Assembly (NCBI GenBank): GCA_017962665.1
Contig: JAGCUU010000010.1
Span: 1 to 39,548 of the forward strand
Origin: Bacteroidales bacterium
GTDB lineage: Bacteria; Bacteroidota; Bacteroidia; Bacteroidales; P3
DNA: 39,548 nt
Direction of reading: 5' to 3'
The stretch's first letter is position 1, and every line of letters starts with the position of its first letter. The position numbers were made by a program, and so were the translations under genes. A model generated the notes under the pieces. It searched no databases, was not told the DNA's origin, and saw only the letters and a program-made list of their open reading frames with translations. Shown piece by piece: positions 7,425 through 16,997 of the stretch.

Positions 7425-9083
7425 ATGTTGAAGAAAATAGCACAAACACTGGTTTTTGTTTTTACCTTTGGTGTTGCACCGCTTATGGCGCAGAACGGCA
7501 CTGTGCCGGACCGCAGTTTTGAACTGTCTAAAAACTTGGAGATTTTCAGCAGACTTTACCAGACTTTATATGTCAACTATGTGGATGACGTGGATCCCGG
7601 GGCTACTATGAAAAAAGCCATCGATGCCATGCTGGCGTCACTGGACCCTTATACGGTATACTATCCGGAGTCGGACATGGAGGATGTCAAACTTCAGCTG
7701 TTGGGTCAATATGGTGGAGTTGGTGCATTGATACACCAGGAAGGCAAGAATATCTATATCTCTGAGCCTTATAAAGACCTTCCTGCCGACAAGGCAGGGT
7801 TGAAGGCTGGCGACAGAATATTGGCTGTCGACGGCACCTCTACGGAAGGCAAAAACAATGCCGATGTCAGTTCCGCTATGCGCGGACAGGCCGGTACCGA
7901 TGTGAAGCTGAAGCTGGAACGCGACGGCAAGACCTTTGAGCGTACTATCACACGTGCAGAGATAAAGCTGCCTAATGTGCCTTACAGCGGTATTGTCGGC
8001 GGAAATATAGGATATGTGAAACTCGATGAATTTACACGTGACGCCGCTAAGAATGTGCGTGACGCGTTCGTGAAACTGAAGAGAGATCATCCCGACATGG
8101 CCGGCTTTATCCTTGACCTTCGCAATAACGGTGGTGGTCTGATGAATGAGGCTGTAGACCTTGTCAACATCTTTGTCGGCAAGGGACAGCTGATTGTAGA
8201 GACCAAGGGAAAAATTTCTTCCAAGAACACAAAAAGCTATACGCATCTCAACCCTGAGGATACACAGATACCTGTAGTAGTGCTTATCAACGGATACAGT
8301 GCTTCAGCTTCTGAAATCACTGCAGGCAGCCTCCAGGACCTAGACAGGGCTGTGATTGTCGGTTCACGCTCCTTTGGCAAGGGCTTGGTGCAGAATGTGC
8401 TGCCACTGGTGTACAACACTCAGATGAAAGTTACGGTTTCGAAATATTACATTCCCAGTGGCCGTTGCATACAGGCATTGGATTACAGCCACAAGGATGA
8501 GAACGGTCGCGCCACCAAGGTGCCTGACTCGCTCAAGACAGCCTTCAAAACTGTCGGTGGCCGCACGGTGTTTGACGGATTCGGAATCGAACCTGACTTC
8601 GAAGTGGAGACAGAGTATATGTCAGCTCTTGGTACGACTTTGGTCGCAAAATATTATATCTTCAACTATGTCAACGAGTTTGTTAAGAAGCATGCCTCTG
8701 TCGCTGCCCCTTCGGAGTTTGTCGTCACTGACGAAATCTACGATGATTTTGTAAAATACCTGTCGGACAAAGACTATAGTTACTCCACGAATACGGAGGA
8801 GATGCTAAAACAACTCCGCGAGACGGCAAAAGAGGAGAACTACCTTGAAGCACTTTCGTCGAACATAGAACAGTTGGAGACACTGCTTAAGAAAGACAAA
8901 TCGGACGACTTGAAGAAGAACCGCAAGGAAATCAGCGAGATGCTGAAATCAGAGATACTTACCCGATATTACTATGCTGCCGGAAGACTCGAAGGTTCAC
9001 TCTCCGACGACCCTGAAGTGGCCAAGGCTATAGAGGTGCTGAAAGACAGAGCTCTATACAACAAGACACTTGGCAAAAAGTGA
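7425..9083 (+). CDS. S41-family C-terminal processing protease
   Basis: This 552-residue exported serine protease starts with a signal peptide ending at GVAPLMAQ (about residue 22). A PDZ domain follows at about 90-170 (GVGALI, ADKAGLKAGDRILAVDG). The peptidase S41 core at about 185-350 holds the catalytic pair S294 (in YSASASEI) and K319 (in SFGKGLVQ), 25 residues apart as in Prc/CtpA. A charged, helical C-terminal region of about 130 residues completes the protein. By family it trims C-termini of periplasmic or envelope proteins. The next gene overlaps or abuts its stop, and an M16 peptidase gene follows. The identification is firm but the substrate is unknown. Confidence 0.93.
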   Translation: MLKKIAQTLVFVFTFGVAPLMAQNGTVPDRSFELSKNLEIFSRLYQTLYVNYVDDVDPGATMKKAIDAMLASLDPYTVYYPESDMEDVKLQLLGQYGGVGALIHQEGKNIYISEPYKDLPADKAGLKAGDRILAVDGTSTEGKNNADVSSAMRGQAGTDVKLKLERDGKTFERTITRAEIKLPNVPYSGIVGGNIGYVKLDEFTRDAAKNVRDAFVKLKRDHPDMAGFILDLRNNGGGLMNEAVDLVNIFVGKGQLIVETKGKISSKNTKSYTHLNPEDTQIPVVVLINGYSASASEITAGSLQDLDRAVIVGSRSFGKGLVQNVLPLVYNTQMKVTVSKYYIPSGRCIQALDYSHKDENGRATKVPDSLKTAFKTVGGRTVFDGFGIEPDFEVETEYMSALGTTLVAKYYIFNYVNEFVKKHASVAAPSEFVVTDEIYDDFVKYLSDKDYSYSTNTEEMLKQLRETAKEENYLEALSSNIEQLETLLKKDKSDDLKKNRKEISEMLKSEILTRYYYAAGRLEGSLSDDPEVAKAIEVLKDRALYNKTLGKK

Positions 9084-9094
9084 TTGGAGCGGGT

Positions 9095-10744
9095 ATGGGA
9101 TTATTTCACACATACTTTCCTCCTGTAACGGATGACGACGGCAAGGTATCGCTAAGGCTCACCATACACCATGCCATTTATTTCGTGCTGCTTGTACTTT
9201 TGTTTGCCTCTCAGCCGGTAAGCAACTTCATGATGAGCGGAATGGAGATATTGATGGCGGTGAACTGGGCGCTGGAGTGGGATATGAGGCGGAAATTTTC
9301 CCGTCGCACGTCGCCATTGCTACCGCTCCTGCTGGCCTTTGCCATACTGATGGCTGTGCATCTGCTATGGATGCTGGGCAGTACAAATGTCGGCTACGGA
9401 TGGTACGATATTTTTAAAAAACTGCCACTAATAGCTATTCCATTGGTTGTGCTGACATCGCGTCAGCTCAATTTCAAGCAACTTACATTCATTGTCATGG
9501 GATTTGTAATCTCAGTCTTTGTTGCAGCGATTATCGGCAATATACGTATGGCTACAGAGCCGGACATCCCATATCGCGACGTGCCGTTCATCTCGCATAT
9601 CAGATATTCACTCAATGTCTGTCTTGCAATTGTTTTTATTTTGTGGTATGCCGTCAGGCGTTACTCCAGAATAACCTTCCCGTTGAAATTCAGGGATTAT
9701 TTGGCCTATATTCTTATTGCATCATTGACGTTGTTCCTGCTTGACTTCTTGTTGAAACTGCGTTCCTATACGGCGTTCATAGTCCTCTTTGTCGTTGCAA
9801 TCGCTTTGCTGCTTTGCTACTGGCGTCGCATAAACAGTGCGAAAATCCGTATACTTTTAGTCTCACTGCTTGTGGTGATAGTAGCCGTATTGGCTGTTGT
9901 GACGCTAAAGATGAGGAACGACTATTACAGCCCTGTGGCGTTGATAGAACAACCTTTGGCGGAAAAGACTGTGAATGGAAACAGTTACAGGCATACGAAC
10001 GATGGCTTTATTGAGAATGGCAACTATGTAAACAACTATGTGTGTGAAGAAGAGCTACGTGCCGAATGGGTGAAACGTAGCGCTATGGCTATTGACTCTT
10101 CCACCGCCAACGGCTATGCGGTGATGCCGACACTGATACGTTACCTTAACGGCCTTGGCACCACGAAGGATAGCGTTGGCATGACATTGCTTACCGATGG
10201 CGACGTCAAAGCCATTGAGAATGGAATAGCGAATCCGGTATATGTTTATGGTTCGTCGCTGCGCAAGATGTATTATGTGATGTTTTTTGAGTATGAAAGC
10301 CATAAAAGATACGGTTCGGTGAAGGACTTCACCATGCTGCAGCGTCTCGAATTGTGGCGTAACGCATTGCGGGTATTCAAAAGCCATCCATTGTTTGGTG
10401 TCGGAACAGGCGATGTCGTTGACGAATGCCATGCACAACTCGAGGCGGACGGCTCACAGCTGAGGGGAACCACCAAACATGCCCACAACCAATATCTGAC
10501 ATTTCTTGTGTCGTTCGGCATTGTGGGATTTCTATTGATAGCCGTAGCTTTTGTGTGGGCTTTGCGAAAAATACGCTTATTTCATCAGCCCGTCGCGGCG
10601 GCATATATATGCATTCTGCTTATGTCGTTCATCACCGAGGATACTGTCGAGACCTTGGCAGGATGCCTTTTTGCGGTATTGCCGTTCTGCCTGTTGGGAG
10701 TGATAAGTAAAATAGATGGATGCCCGAACAATATAGATTGCTGA
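9095..10744 (+). CDS. O-antigen ligase/polymerase-like membrane protein (Wzy_C type)
   Basis: A polytopic protein of about 549 residues with roughly ten hydrophobic segments. A long periplasmic loop at about 275-440 carries the Wzy_C/WaaL-like motif RLELWRNALRVFKSHPLFGV, then GTGDV and HAHNQYL with conserved histidines. Members join O-antigen or other polysaccharide to lipid A core, polymerise it, or glycosylate proteins; which applies here is open. A GTG start at 9080 overlapping the protease stop is possible. I prefer the ATG at 9095 because a GGAG lies 6 nt before it. No glycosyltransferase genes are nearby, so this ligase is separated from any polysaccharide cluster. It is cotranscribed with the flanking peptidase genes. 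Confidence 0.85.
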   Translation: MGLFHTYFPPVTDDDGKVSLRLTIHHAIYFVLLVLLFASQPVSNFMMSGMEILMAVNWALEWDMRRKFSRRTSPLLPLLLAFAILMAVHLLWMLGSTNVGYGWYDIFKKLPLIAIPLVVLTSRQLNFKQLTFIVMGFVISVFVAAIIGNIRMATEPDIPYRDVPFISHIRYSLNVCLAIVFILWYAVRRYSRITFPLKFRDYLAYILIASLTLFLLDFLLKLRSYTAFIVLFVVAIALLLCYWRRINSAKIRILLVSLLVVIVAVLAVVTLKMRNDYYSPVALIEQPLAEKTVNGNSYRHTNDGFIENGNYVNNYVCEEELRAEWVKRSAMAIDSSTANGYAVMPTLIRYLNGLGTTKDSVGMTLLTDGDVKAIENGIANPVYVYGSSLRKMYYVMFFEYESHKRYGSVKDFTMLQRLELWRNALRVFKSHPLFGVGTGDVVDECHAQLEADGSQLRGTTKHAHNQYLTFLVSFGIVGFLLIAVAFVWALRKIRLFHQPVAAAYICILLMSFITEDTVETLAGCLFAVLPFCLLGVISKIDGCPNNIDC

Positions 10745-10747
10745 TAA

Positions 10748-11965
10748 ATGTATCAATATCATACACTAAACAACGGAATTAAAATCGTTTTCAGAAACAA
10801 CGGGTCGGCGGTGACTCATTCGGGAGTATATATAAACATAGGCTCTCGTGACGAGAGGGGCGAGGAAGAGGGCATGGCCCACTTCATAGAGCACTCCATT
10901 TTCAAAGGCACAGAACATCGCCGTGCATACCATATACTGAACCGCATAGACGGTGTGGGAGGTGAACTTAACGCGTTCACGACCAAAGAGGAGACCTGTA
11001 TTTATGCATCCTCGCTTTCGATCCACCTTGAACGTAGCTTGGAACTTTTTGCCGACATAATCTTTCATTCCACTTTCCCGTCATCGGAGATAGAGCGAGA
11101 GAAGGATGTGGTTATCGAGGAAATCAACTCATACAGGGATGCTCCAGCAGACCTTATCTATGACGATTTTGAGGAGTATATTTTTGAAGGCCATCCGTTA
11201 GCGCATAACATTCTGGGAAGCAAAAAGAATGTGAAACGTTTCTCTACAGAAAGCATACGCGGCTTTATGCGTCGCAACTACACCACCGACCGCATGGTTA
11301 TCTCTGTGGTTGGCGGAGTACAGTTTGAGAAAGTTGTGCGATGGTGTGAGAAATACTTTGGAATCTATCCTTCCGCCGAATCTGCCGCCGATCGCAGTGA
11401 GACTCCTGAGTGCCGCAAGTTCGACATCACCCTCAATCGCCATACACACCAGATGCATGTCATGCTGGGTTGCAAAGCTCCTTCGATATTCGATGAGCAA
11501 AAGGTGGCATTCTCCCTGCTAAACAATATCCTTGGCGGTCCGGCGATGAATTCCCGTCTCAATGTGGCGATACGGGAGAAATACGGTTTCTGCTATACTA
11601 TCGAGTCCCAGTATACTCCATTCAGCGATACCGGACTTTTTTATATCTATGCGGGAATCGATGATGATGCCCGGGAACATTTCATTAGCCTCGTATATAG
11701 CCAGCTGAACCATCTCGCCACAACAATGCTCACTCCGACACAGTTGCATAATGCCAAACAGCAGTATATAGGTCAGATGACGATAAACAATGAGTTGGCA
11801 CTGAATGAAATGCAGTCTATAGGGAAGAGCTATCTCTCTTTCGACAGGGTGGATACCGTCGAGGAGATGCAGCGTGACATAGAGGCAGTAAACTCATCAG
11901 ACATTACTGACATTGCAGCGACACTCTTGAATCCCGACAACTTGAGTTTGCTGACTTATTGTTAA
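10748..11965 (+). CDS. M16-family (pitrilysin/MPP-like) zinc peptidase
   Basis: A 405-residue single-unit M16 peptidase. The inverted zinc motif HxxEH is at residues 45-49 (HFIEH), and the third ligand is E125 in DVVIEEINSYRD, 76 residues later as in the family. The second half contains GPAMNSRLNVAIREKYGFCY, the R/Y motif of the inactive-like C-terminal M16 domain. The length matches bacterial processing-peptidase homologues that dimerise. No signal peptide is visible, so it is probably cytoplasmic. It begins 3 nt after the ligase stop, so it is translationally coupled. Its 3' end overlaps a convergent gene by 62 nt. A role in clearing signal peptides or short peptides is an inference. Confidence 0.92.
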   Translation: MYQYHTLNNGIKIVFRNNGSAVTHSGVYINIGSRDERGEEEGMAHFIEHSIFKGTEHRRAYHILNRIDGVGGELNAFTTKEETCIYASSLSIHLERSLELFADIIFHSTFPSSEIEREKDVVIEEINSYRDAPADLIYDDFEEYIFEGHPLAHNILGSKKNVKRFSTESIRGFMRRNYTTDRMVISVVGGVQFEKVVRWCEKYFGIYPSAESAADRSETPECRKFDITLNRHTHQMHVMLGCKAPSIFDEQKVAFSLLNNILGGPAMNSRLNVAIREKYGFCYTIESQYTPFSDTGLFYIYAGIDDDAREHFISLVYSQLNHLATTMLTPTQLHNAKQQYIGQMTINNELALNEMQSIGKSYLSFDRVDTVEEMQRDIEAVNSSDITDIAATLLNPDNLSLLTYC

Positions 11966-12434
11966 AACAGTCATATCCTATAGTTGTTTGCGGTTGCGGG
12001 CTTTCGATGGTTAGTCGGTAGTATTTTTTCCGTATGATTATAAGGCGTAGCAGCCAGATGGCAAAAAATGCATTGGAGATAATGTTGTAGAGTGGTGGAA
12101 ATGTGGCAAAAAGCGACACAATCCAGAGAAGTAAGTCTATGTCGAAGAGTAGATTCCAAAGCTTTTCTTGGTCACAGAAAGAGACTTTTAATGGAGCACT
12201 TTGACTGATATTGATATTGCTTGTCGAACTAACTGAAAGATCCAAGGAACGCTGTTTTTTGCCAAAAACAATACGCCCGCCGCATTGTATACGGAGGGCG
12301 TATGAGCCGTTAGGCAGTTCGATAGTGACACTGTCGCCACGCATAATACAGACTAAGCGGTCGTCGATAAATATCAGATGAGGCAGACGTGGCTCCCAAA
12401 AATGACGATTGTGTACTATCTTCAGAAAAGCCAT
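11904..12434 (-). CDS. Small membrane protein of unknown function at the end of the efflux operon
   Basis: I do not recognise a named family. Residues of about 15-90 look like a small beta-sandwich (LIFIDDRLVCIMRGDSVTIE, then LPNGSYALRI), like domains that present short glycine-ended strands. Two hydrophobic segments at about 98-135 (LLLWIVSLFATFPPLYNI, FFAIWLLRLIII) anchor it in the membrane, and a basic segment follows. It starts 1 nt after the PII-like gene stop, so it is probably translated with it. The last 20 or so codons overlap the convergent M16 gene by 62 nt, so the C-terminal tail (CFNNKSANSSCRDSRVSLQC) may be poorly conserved. Its link to the RND pump is positional only. Confidence 0.65.
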   Translation of the reverse strand: MAFLKIVHNRHFWEPRLPHLIFIDDRLVCIMRGDSVTIELPNGSYALRIQCGGRIVFGKKQRSLDLSVSSTSNINISQSAPLKVSFCDQEKLWNLLFDIDLLLWIVSLFATFPPLYNIISNAFFAIWLLRLIIIRKKYYRLTIESPQPQTTIGYDCFNNKSANSSCRDSRVSLQCQ

Positions 12435-12435
12435 G

Positions 12436-12729
12436 TCAGACCATCTGCTCGATATTCCATACGAAGGCGCGGATGCCTACCTCCTCGTTGCGCTTGTCCA
12501 ATTTACGCACTGCAGTGAGGAGGTCGTCAACTTTGGAGTCTTCTACGACGGTGATGATGGCGTTGTTGAGCTCTGGCCATGTATGGGTGCCACGATGCGG
12601 GTCACCGTTTAAATGACCGCGGCCCTGTACGTTTTCCCAATAGGTGAATCCACGTATGCCAAGTGTATCGAGCATATATTCAACACGTTCGTTATTGGCT
12701 TGGTTATATACTATCATTATACTTTTCAT
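12436..12729 (-). CDS. PII-like (ferredoxin-fold) signalling protein in RND efflux operon
   Basis: A 97-residue soluble protein resembling the PII/CutA superfamily. It has an N-terminal strand (MKSIMIVYNQA), a helix, then the segment at residues 35-56 (QGRGHLNGDPHRGTHTWPEL), which corresponds to the loop region of PII-like proteins, and a C-terminal strand (GIRAFVWNIEQ). The uridylylated tyrosine of classical GlnB T-loops is not evident. PII-like proteins of a divergent group are known beside heavy-metal RND pumps, and this one overlaps the RND gene stop/start as ATGA (12726-12729). It probably senses a small molecule or metal and tunes the pump. The ligand is unknown. Confidence 0.72.
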   Translation of the reverse strand: MKSIMIVYNQANNERVEYMLDTLGIRGFTYWENVQGRGHLNGDPHRGTHTWPELNNAIITVVEDSKVDDLLTAVRKLDKRNEEVGIRAFVWNIEQMV

Positions 12730-15700
12730 TGCTCATCCAGATTGATGTTCATAAAGATAAATTTCTTGCGCTCTTTCTCTTTCTTCTCTATTTCACCTTT
12801 GCGGTTAAAGATGCCGTAGAGAACCGGTACTACGATAAGGGTGACGAAAGTCGACACCGTGAGTCCGCCAATGACAACGAGACCCATAGTTGTCCACATC
12901 TCAGAACCTTCGCTGTTGGATGTTGCCATAGGTATCATACCGAGAATGGTTGTGAATGCGGTCATCAACACAGGACGCAGACGGCTTTTGCCGCTGAGAG
13001 CGATGGCTTCGTACAGATCTATGCCGCGCTCGCGCATAAGGTTGATATAGTCGACAAGCACAATACCGTTTTTGACCACGATGCCGATAAGGAGGATGAG
13101 TCCGAGTGCTCCTATCATGTCAAGGTTCTGGCCAGTGAAGAGCATCATCAGTATTACACCGCTGAGGGCGAACGGGATGGAGAACATGATGATGAACGGT
13201 TTGCTGAACGACTCGAACTGGGAGGCCATGACGATATAGACTAATATGATGATGAGGATACCAAGAAGGAGCATGTCGCGTGAAGAATCCTGTTGGTCTT
13301 TGTAGTTACCGGCAAGGTCGACATGAATTTCGGATGGTATCTCCATCTGGTCAAGTTCTTTTTGGACGCTTTGAGCCAACTCCTGAAGTGAGGTGTTGTA
13401 AGGCATGACGGTAAGCGTAAGGTAACGCTGGCGGTTCTTGCGCTCTATTGTCGGCGGACACCAATATTCAGAGATTGAGGCAACCTCTTTGAGCTTGATG
13501 ACCTTTCCTGTTACTGTTGGTATCGAAAGTTCTTCGATGTCAGAGATAGAGGAACGGTATTCTTCTTTTAGACGCACGACGATGTTGTACTCCTCACCAT
13601 CCTCTTTGAGGTAGCCTGCAGCCAGTCCGTTGACACGGTTGCGTACATAAAGAGCTACGGTGGATCCGTTCAGTCCATGGAGAGCCAGCTTCTGCTTGTC
13701 GAACTCAATCTTTAGTTCGGCGCGGTCTTCGTCACGGCTTATCTTTGTGTCGCGGGCCCCCTTGACATTGTCTGTGATGCGACGGCGCAGGTCTTGTGTG
13801 AATGCTGTAGTCTGGTCGAAATCATAGCCATAGACCTCGATAGAGAGCGAGTTGTTGCTTCCGCTGCCCATCATGCCGCCTTGGTTGACCTGGTAGGTGA
13901 CAATTTCAGGATATTCGGCGAAGCAGCGTCGCAGCTGTTCCTGCATCTGGAATATGGTGCGGTCGCGGTCGTATTTCTTGGTGCAGCGCACCGTCATGGA
14001 AATCTTGTTGTTGGTTGTGGAATTGAATAGTGCTGCAAATCCGGCATCGTCGTTGGATCCGGCAGAGGTGGAGACGACAAGGACATCTTCGCCCAAGATA
14101 CGGTATATATCCTCCTCCATCTTACGGGCAGTCTTAAGAGTCTCTTCGATGCGGGTGCCACGCTGCAGTTCAGCGCTGACGCTGATACTACCGTTGTCCT
14201 GCTCTTTCATAAAGTCCATGCCGATCTTTCCTGTTGCCATTGGAATAATGGAAACGATAAAGAATGCAAGAGCGATGAGGAGAGTGATGCGTTTGTGTCT
14301 GAGACACCAGCGGAGTAGGTTGGAATATGCGTCGTCGATGGCGTTGAAAGCACGGGAAATAGTACGGTTGTATAATTTGCGTTCGCGTTTGCGCTCGTAT
14401 TCTTCTTCATCCTCTTTCTTGAAGAAGAAGGGACGCTCGCGGAGCATTTTGCTGCTAAGCATGGGGATGAGGGTGATGGCAGCGGTAGTAGAGACGCAGA
14501 CCACTATGGTGACAATCCAGCCGAGCTCTTTCATAAAGATACCCATCATGCCGGGTAGCATGGTGAGAGGTACGAACACAGCTACGAGAACTAGTGTGGT
14601 GGCTATGACTGAGGTCCAAACTTCGTTGGTGGCACAGATGGCTGCCTCTCGGGGATTTTCGCCACGTTCGATGTGCTTTGTAATGTTCTCCAGCACGACG
14701 ATGGCGTCGTCGACAACCATACCGATGGCAACGGTGAGCGAAGCCAGCGAGATGATGTTGAGTGAAGAGTCGGCAATGAGAAGATAGATGAACGAGGTTA
14801 CAAGCGAGATAGGTATGGTAAGACCGATGATGACTGTGCTACGCCAGTTGCCAAGGAAGATGAGAACAATGAGTATGACGAAAAGCAATGCGTAGAAAAT
14901 GCTTTCGGAAAGGCCATTGATGGCATTAACGATTTCTTCTGAACCGTCACGAATAAGAGTGGTCTCTATGTCGGGAGGCAGGGTCTTTTGGATTTCTGCC
15001 ATCTTGGCACGCACCTCATTAGCAATTTGTACGGTATTGGCACCGGTCTGTTTGGTGATAATTAGACGTGCACCTTCCTGGGCGTTGATTTTTTCATCGA
15101 GCGAGAGGTCTTTAATGGTGTCACGGACTGTGGCCAGGTCACGGACGAATATTTGTTTGCCAGTAGGCGTGGTGGCTACCACGATATTGGCTATTTCTGA
15201 ACTTTCAACATATTCGCCTTTCACGCGCATCTGGTACTGCTCCTTGCCCATTTTGACGGTTCCTGAAGCCAGGTCCAGATTGTTGGCGCTAATGGCGTTG
15301 CCGACAGCTTCAAGACTGAGGCCGTAGGCGTCAATCTGTTTTGGGTCAAGGTCGATATAGATGTAACGTTCCGGAGCGCCAGAGACGGTAATATTGCCGA
15401 TGCCGTCGATACGGTTAAGGACGTTGGTGACGTTGTCCTCAAGGATGCGGTCGAGGCCTGAATAGCTCTCCTTGGCAGTGAAGCCGTAAATGAGGATCGG
15501 CATAGCACTGCTGTTGAGCTTGAGAATCATGGGACGTGACACGCCGTCTGGAAGGTTGTCGTAGAGGAGGTCGACATAGCTGCGTATGTCGTTAAGTGCC
15601 TCGTCGATATTTTCGCCCCATTCGAACTCGAGAGTGACGACGGAGATATTGTCTTTGGAGGTTGAGGTGATGTTCTTCAGTCCGTCGACGGAGTTGAGCG

Positions 15701-15908
15701 AGTTCTCTATTATTTTTGTGATATTTGTCTCTATTTCGCTGGCGTTGGCACCTGCGTATGTGGTCATCACGGTGACATACGGCGGGTCCATTTCCGGCAT
15801 CTGGTCAATGGGGAGCCTCGTCAGTGAGAAGAGTCCAAGGATGATGACCGCCACGAAAACCAGTCCCGTGGTGATGGGTTTATTTATTGCTGTTTTGTAG
15901 ATTGCCAT
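12726..15908 (-). CDS. RND-superfamily efflux pump, inner-membrane subunit (HAE1-like)
   Basis: A 1060-residue proton-driven exporter with the 12-segment RND architecture. The first membrane segment (GLVFVAVIILGLFSL) is followed by the porter domain start (RLPIDQMPEMDPPYVTV). The proton-relay acidic pair D400-D401 sits in VVDDAIVVLEN on TM4. The second half repeats the design, with GILIIILVYIVMASQFESF and GILLIGIVVKNGIVLVDYIN. The VDD form points to hydrophobic/drug exporters (HAE1) rather than the metal pumps (HME), which usually have a DG form there. It works with the adaptor and TolC-like genes upstream. A long cytoplasmic, charged stretch (DEEEYERKRERKL) lies between TM6 and TM7. The substrate is unknown. 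Confidence 0.95.
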   Translation of the reverse strand: MAIYKTAINKPITTGLVFVAVIILGLFSLTRLPIDQMPEMDPPYVTVMTTYAGANASEIETNITKIIENSLNSVDGLKNITSTSKDNISVVTLEFEWGENIDEALNDIRSYVDLLYDNLPDGVSRPMILKLNSSAMPILIYGFTAKESYSGLDRILEDNVTNVLNRIDGIGNITVSGAPERYIYIDLDPKQIDAYGLSLEAVGNAISANNLDLASGTVKMGKEQYQMRVKGEYVESSEIANIVVATTPTGKQIFVRDLATVRDTIKDLSLDEKINAQEGARLIITKQTGANTVQIANEVRAKMAEIQKTLPPDIETTLIRDGSEEIVNAINGLSESIFYALLFVILIVLIFLGNWRSTVIIGLTIPISLVTSFIYLLIADSSLNIISLASLTVAIGMVVDDAIVVLENITKHIERGENPREAAICATNEVWTSVIATTLVLVAVFVPLTMLPGMMGIFMKELGWIVTIVVCVSTTAAITLIPMLSSKMLRERPFFFKKEDEEEYERKRERKLYNRTISRAFNAIDDAYSNLLRWCLRHKRITLLIALAFFIVSIIPMATGKIGMDFMKEQDNGSISVSAELQRGTRIEETLKTARKMEEDIYRILGEDVLVVSTSAGSNDDAGFAALFNSTTNNKISMTVRCTKKYDRDRTIFQMQEQLRRCFAEYPEIVTYQVNQGGMMGSGSNNSLSIEVYGYDFDQTTAFTQDLRRRITDNVKGARDTKISRDEDRAELKIEFDKQKLALHGLNGSTVALYVRNRVNGLAAGYLKEDGEEYNIVVRLKEEYRSSISDIEELSIPTVTGKVIKLKEVASISEYWCPPTIERKNRQRYLTLTVMPYNTSLQELAQSVQKELDQMEIPSEIHVDLAGNYKDQQDSSRDMLLLGILIIILVYIVMASQFESFSKPFIIMFSIPFALSGVILMMLFTGQNLDMIGALGLILLIGIVVKNGIVLVDYINLMRERGIDLYEAIALSGKSRLRPVLMTAFTTILGMIPMATSNSEGSEMWTTMGLVVIGGLTVSTFVTLIVVPVLYGIFNRKGEIEKKEKERKKFIFMNINLDEQ

Positions 15909-15921
15909 GTTGTCTTAACTT

Positions 15922-16959
15922 TCAATTTTCAACTATTTCAAGTTTGTCGCCGTCAACCAGACGTGCCTGACCTGTTATTACCAGTCGGTCGCCCTCTTTA
16001 ATGTCGCCAGGAGTCACGGGGATAATCTCTATCTGGTCGTCGAAACGCTGTCCGAGGGTTACGGATACACGACGGGCGGTGCCTTCCTCCTCGATAAATA
16101 CATAGCGATCGTTGGAGCCTGTAAGTTTAAGAACACTCTGATAGGGCACAACGATAGCGTCTATTTCACCGAGCGCAAGTGTGGTGCGGACATACATGCC
16201 AGGCCTTATTTTTTCGCCGGGGTTAGGGATGTTGAGTTTGGCCTGGAAGGTGTGCGAGGCGGCATCGATGGTAGGATATACAATCTCGATGGTGGCAGGG
16301 AAGGTCTTGTCGGGATAGATGTCGCTATAGACATTGACCTTCATCCCCTGTTTGACGAGAGGGAAATAGCTCTCGGGAATGTTGATGACAGCCTTGAGCT
16401 TGCTGATTTGGCACAATTGCAGGATAGGGGCACCTGTATACATTTCCCCGTCCTCGTAGTTCTTGGCACTGATAACTCCACTGAACTGTGCTTTGACAAA
16501 GGTGTTTTCCTCTTGAAAGCGTTCGCTCTCTACCAGCTGGTCGTAACCAGCCTTGGTTTGGTCGTAGACTTGTTCGCTGATGCTGCCAGAGGCTTTTAGT
16601 GCGGTGACACGATCCAACTCTGTTTTGGTGCTGGCGAGGTTTATGCGGGTGGTGTTGAGTTGGGTCTGGTCCATGCGGACAAGCATGGCACCCTTGCTGA
16701 CGCGGCTCCCCACCTCGACATAGATATGCTCGATGTGGCCGGTAATGCTGGGCGAGATGTTCATGGTTTCATAGCCTTCTAAGGTTGTGCTGAGTTCCAG
16801 CTGTTTGGCTATGCGTTGTTTTTTGAGTTCCTGTACTTTGACTTTTTCAGCCTCTTTTTTTGTGGTGGTGGCGGCTTTCTCTTCTTTCTTTGATCCACCG
16901 CAGGCGGCTATGGCTGCTGCTGCGATAGAGATGACGGCGATTCTGAAAAACTTTTTCAT
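15922..16959 (-). CDS. RND efflux periplasmic adaptor lipoprotein (membrane fusion protein)
   Basis: A 345-residue adaptor linking the RND pump to the outer-membrane channel. The lipobox is at AIAAC with the lipidated cysteine at residue 20, followed by a Lys/Glu-rich linker. The barrel-sandwich/lipoyl halves (ITGHIEHIYVEVGSRVSKG near residues 73-90, and FSGVISAKNYEDG) flank a short helical hairpin near 100-150. The beta-barrel and membrane-proximal domains follow (GEKIRPGMYVRTTLALGE, IKEGDRLVITGQARLVDGDK). It lies 13 nt before the pump gene and 38 nt after the TolC-like gene, so the three are one operon. The identification is firm. Confidence 0.94.
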   Translation of the reverse strand: MKKFFRIAVISIAAAAIAACGGSKKEEKAATTTKKEAEKVKVQELKKQRIAKQLELSTTLEGYETMNISPSITGHIEHIYVEVGSRVSKGAMLVRMDQTQLNTTRINLASTKTELDRVTALKASGSISEQVYDQTKAGYDQLVESERFQEENTFVKAQFSGVISAKNYEDGEMYTGAPILQLCQISKLKAVINIPESYFPLVKQGMKVNVYSDIYPDKTFPATIEIVYPTIDAASHTFQAKLNIPNPGEKIRPGMYVRTTLALGEIDAIVVPYQSVLKLTGSNDRYVFIEEEGTARRVSVTLGQRFDDQIEIIPVTPGDIKEGDRLVITGQARLVDGDKLEIVEN

Positions 16960-16997
16960 TTTATAATGTTGTATTTTGTTTAGTGTGGAAAATTGGA

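Noticed and set aside
13897-14787. 296-codon plus-strand frame inside the RND pump gene
   Set aside because: It is antisense to conserved RND motifs, and its composition follows from them. It shows no domain of its own.
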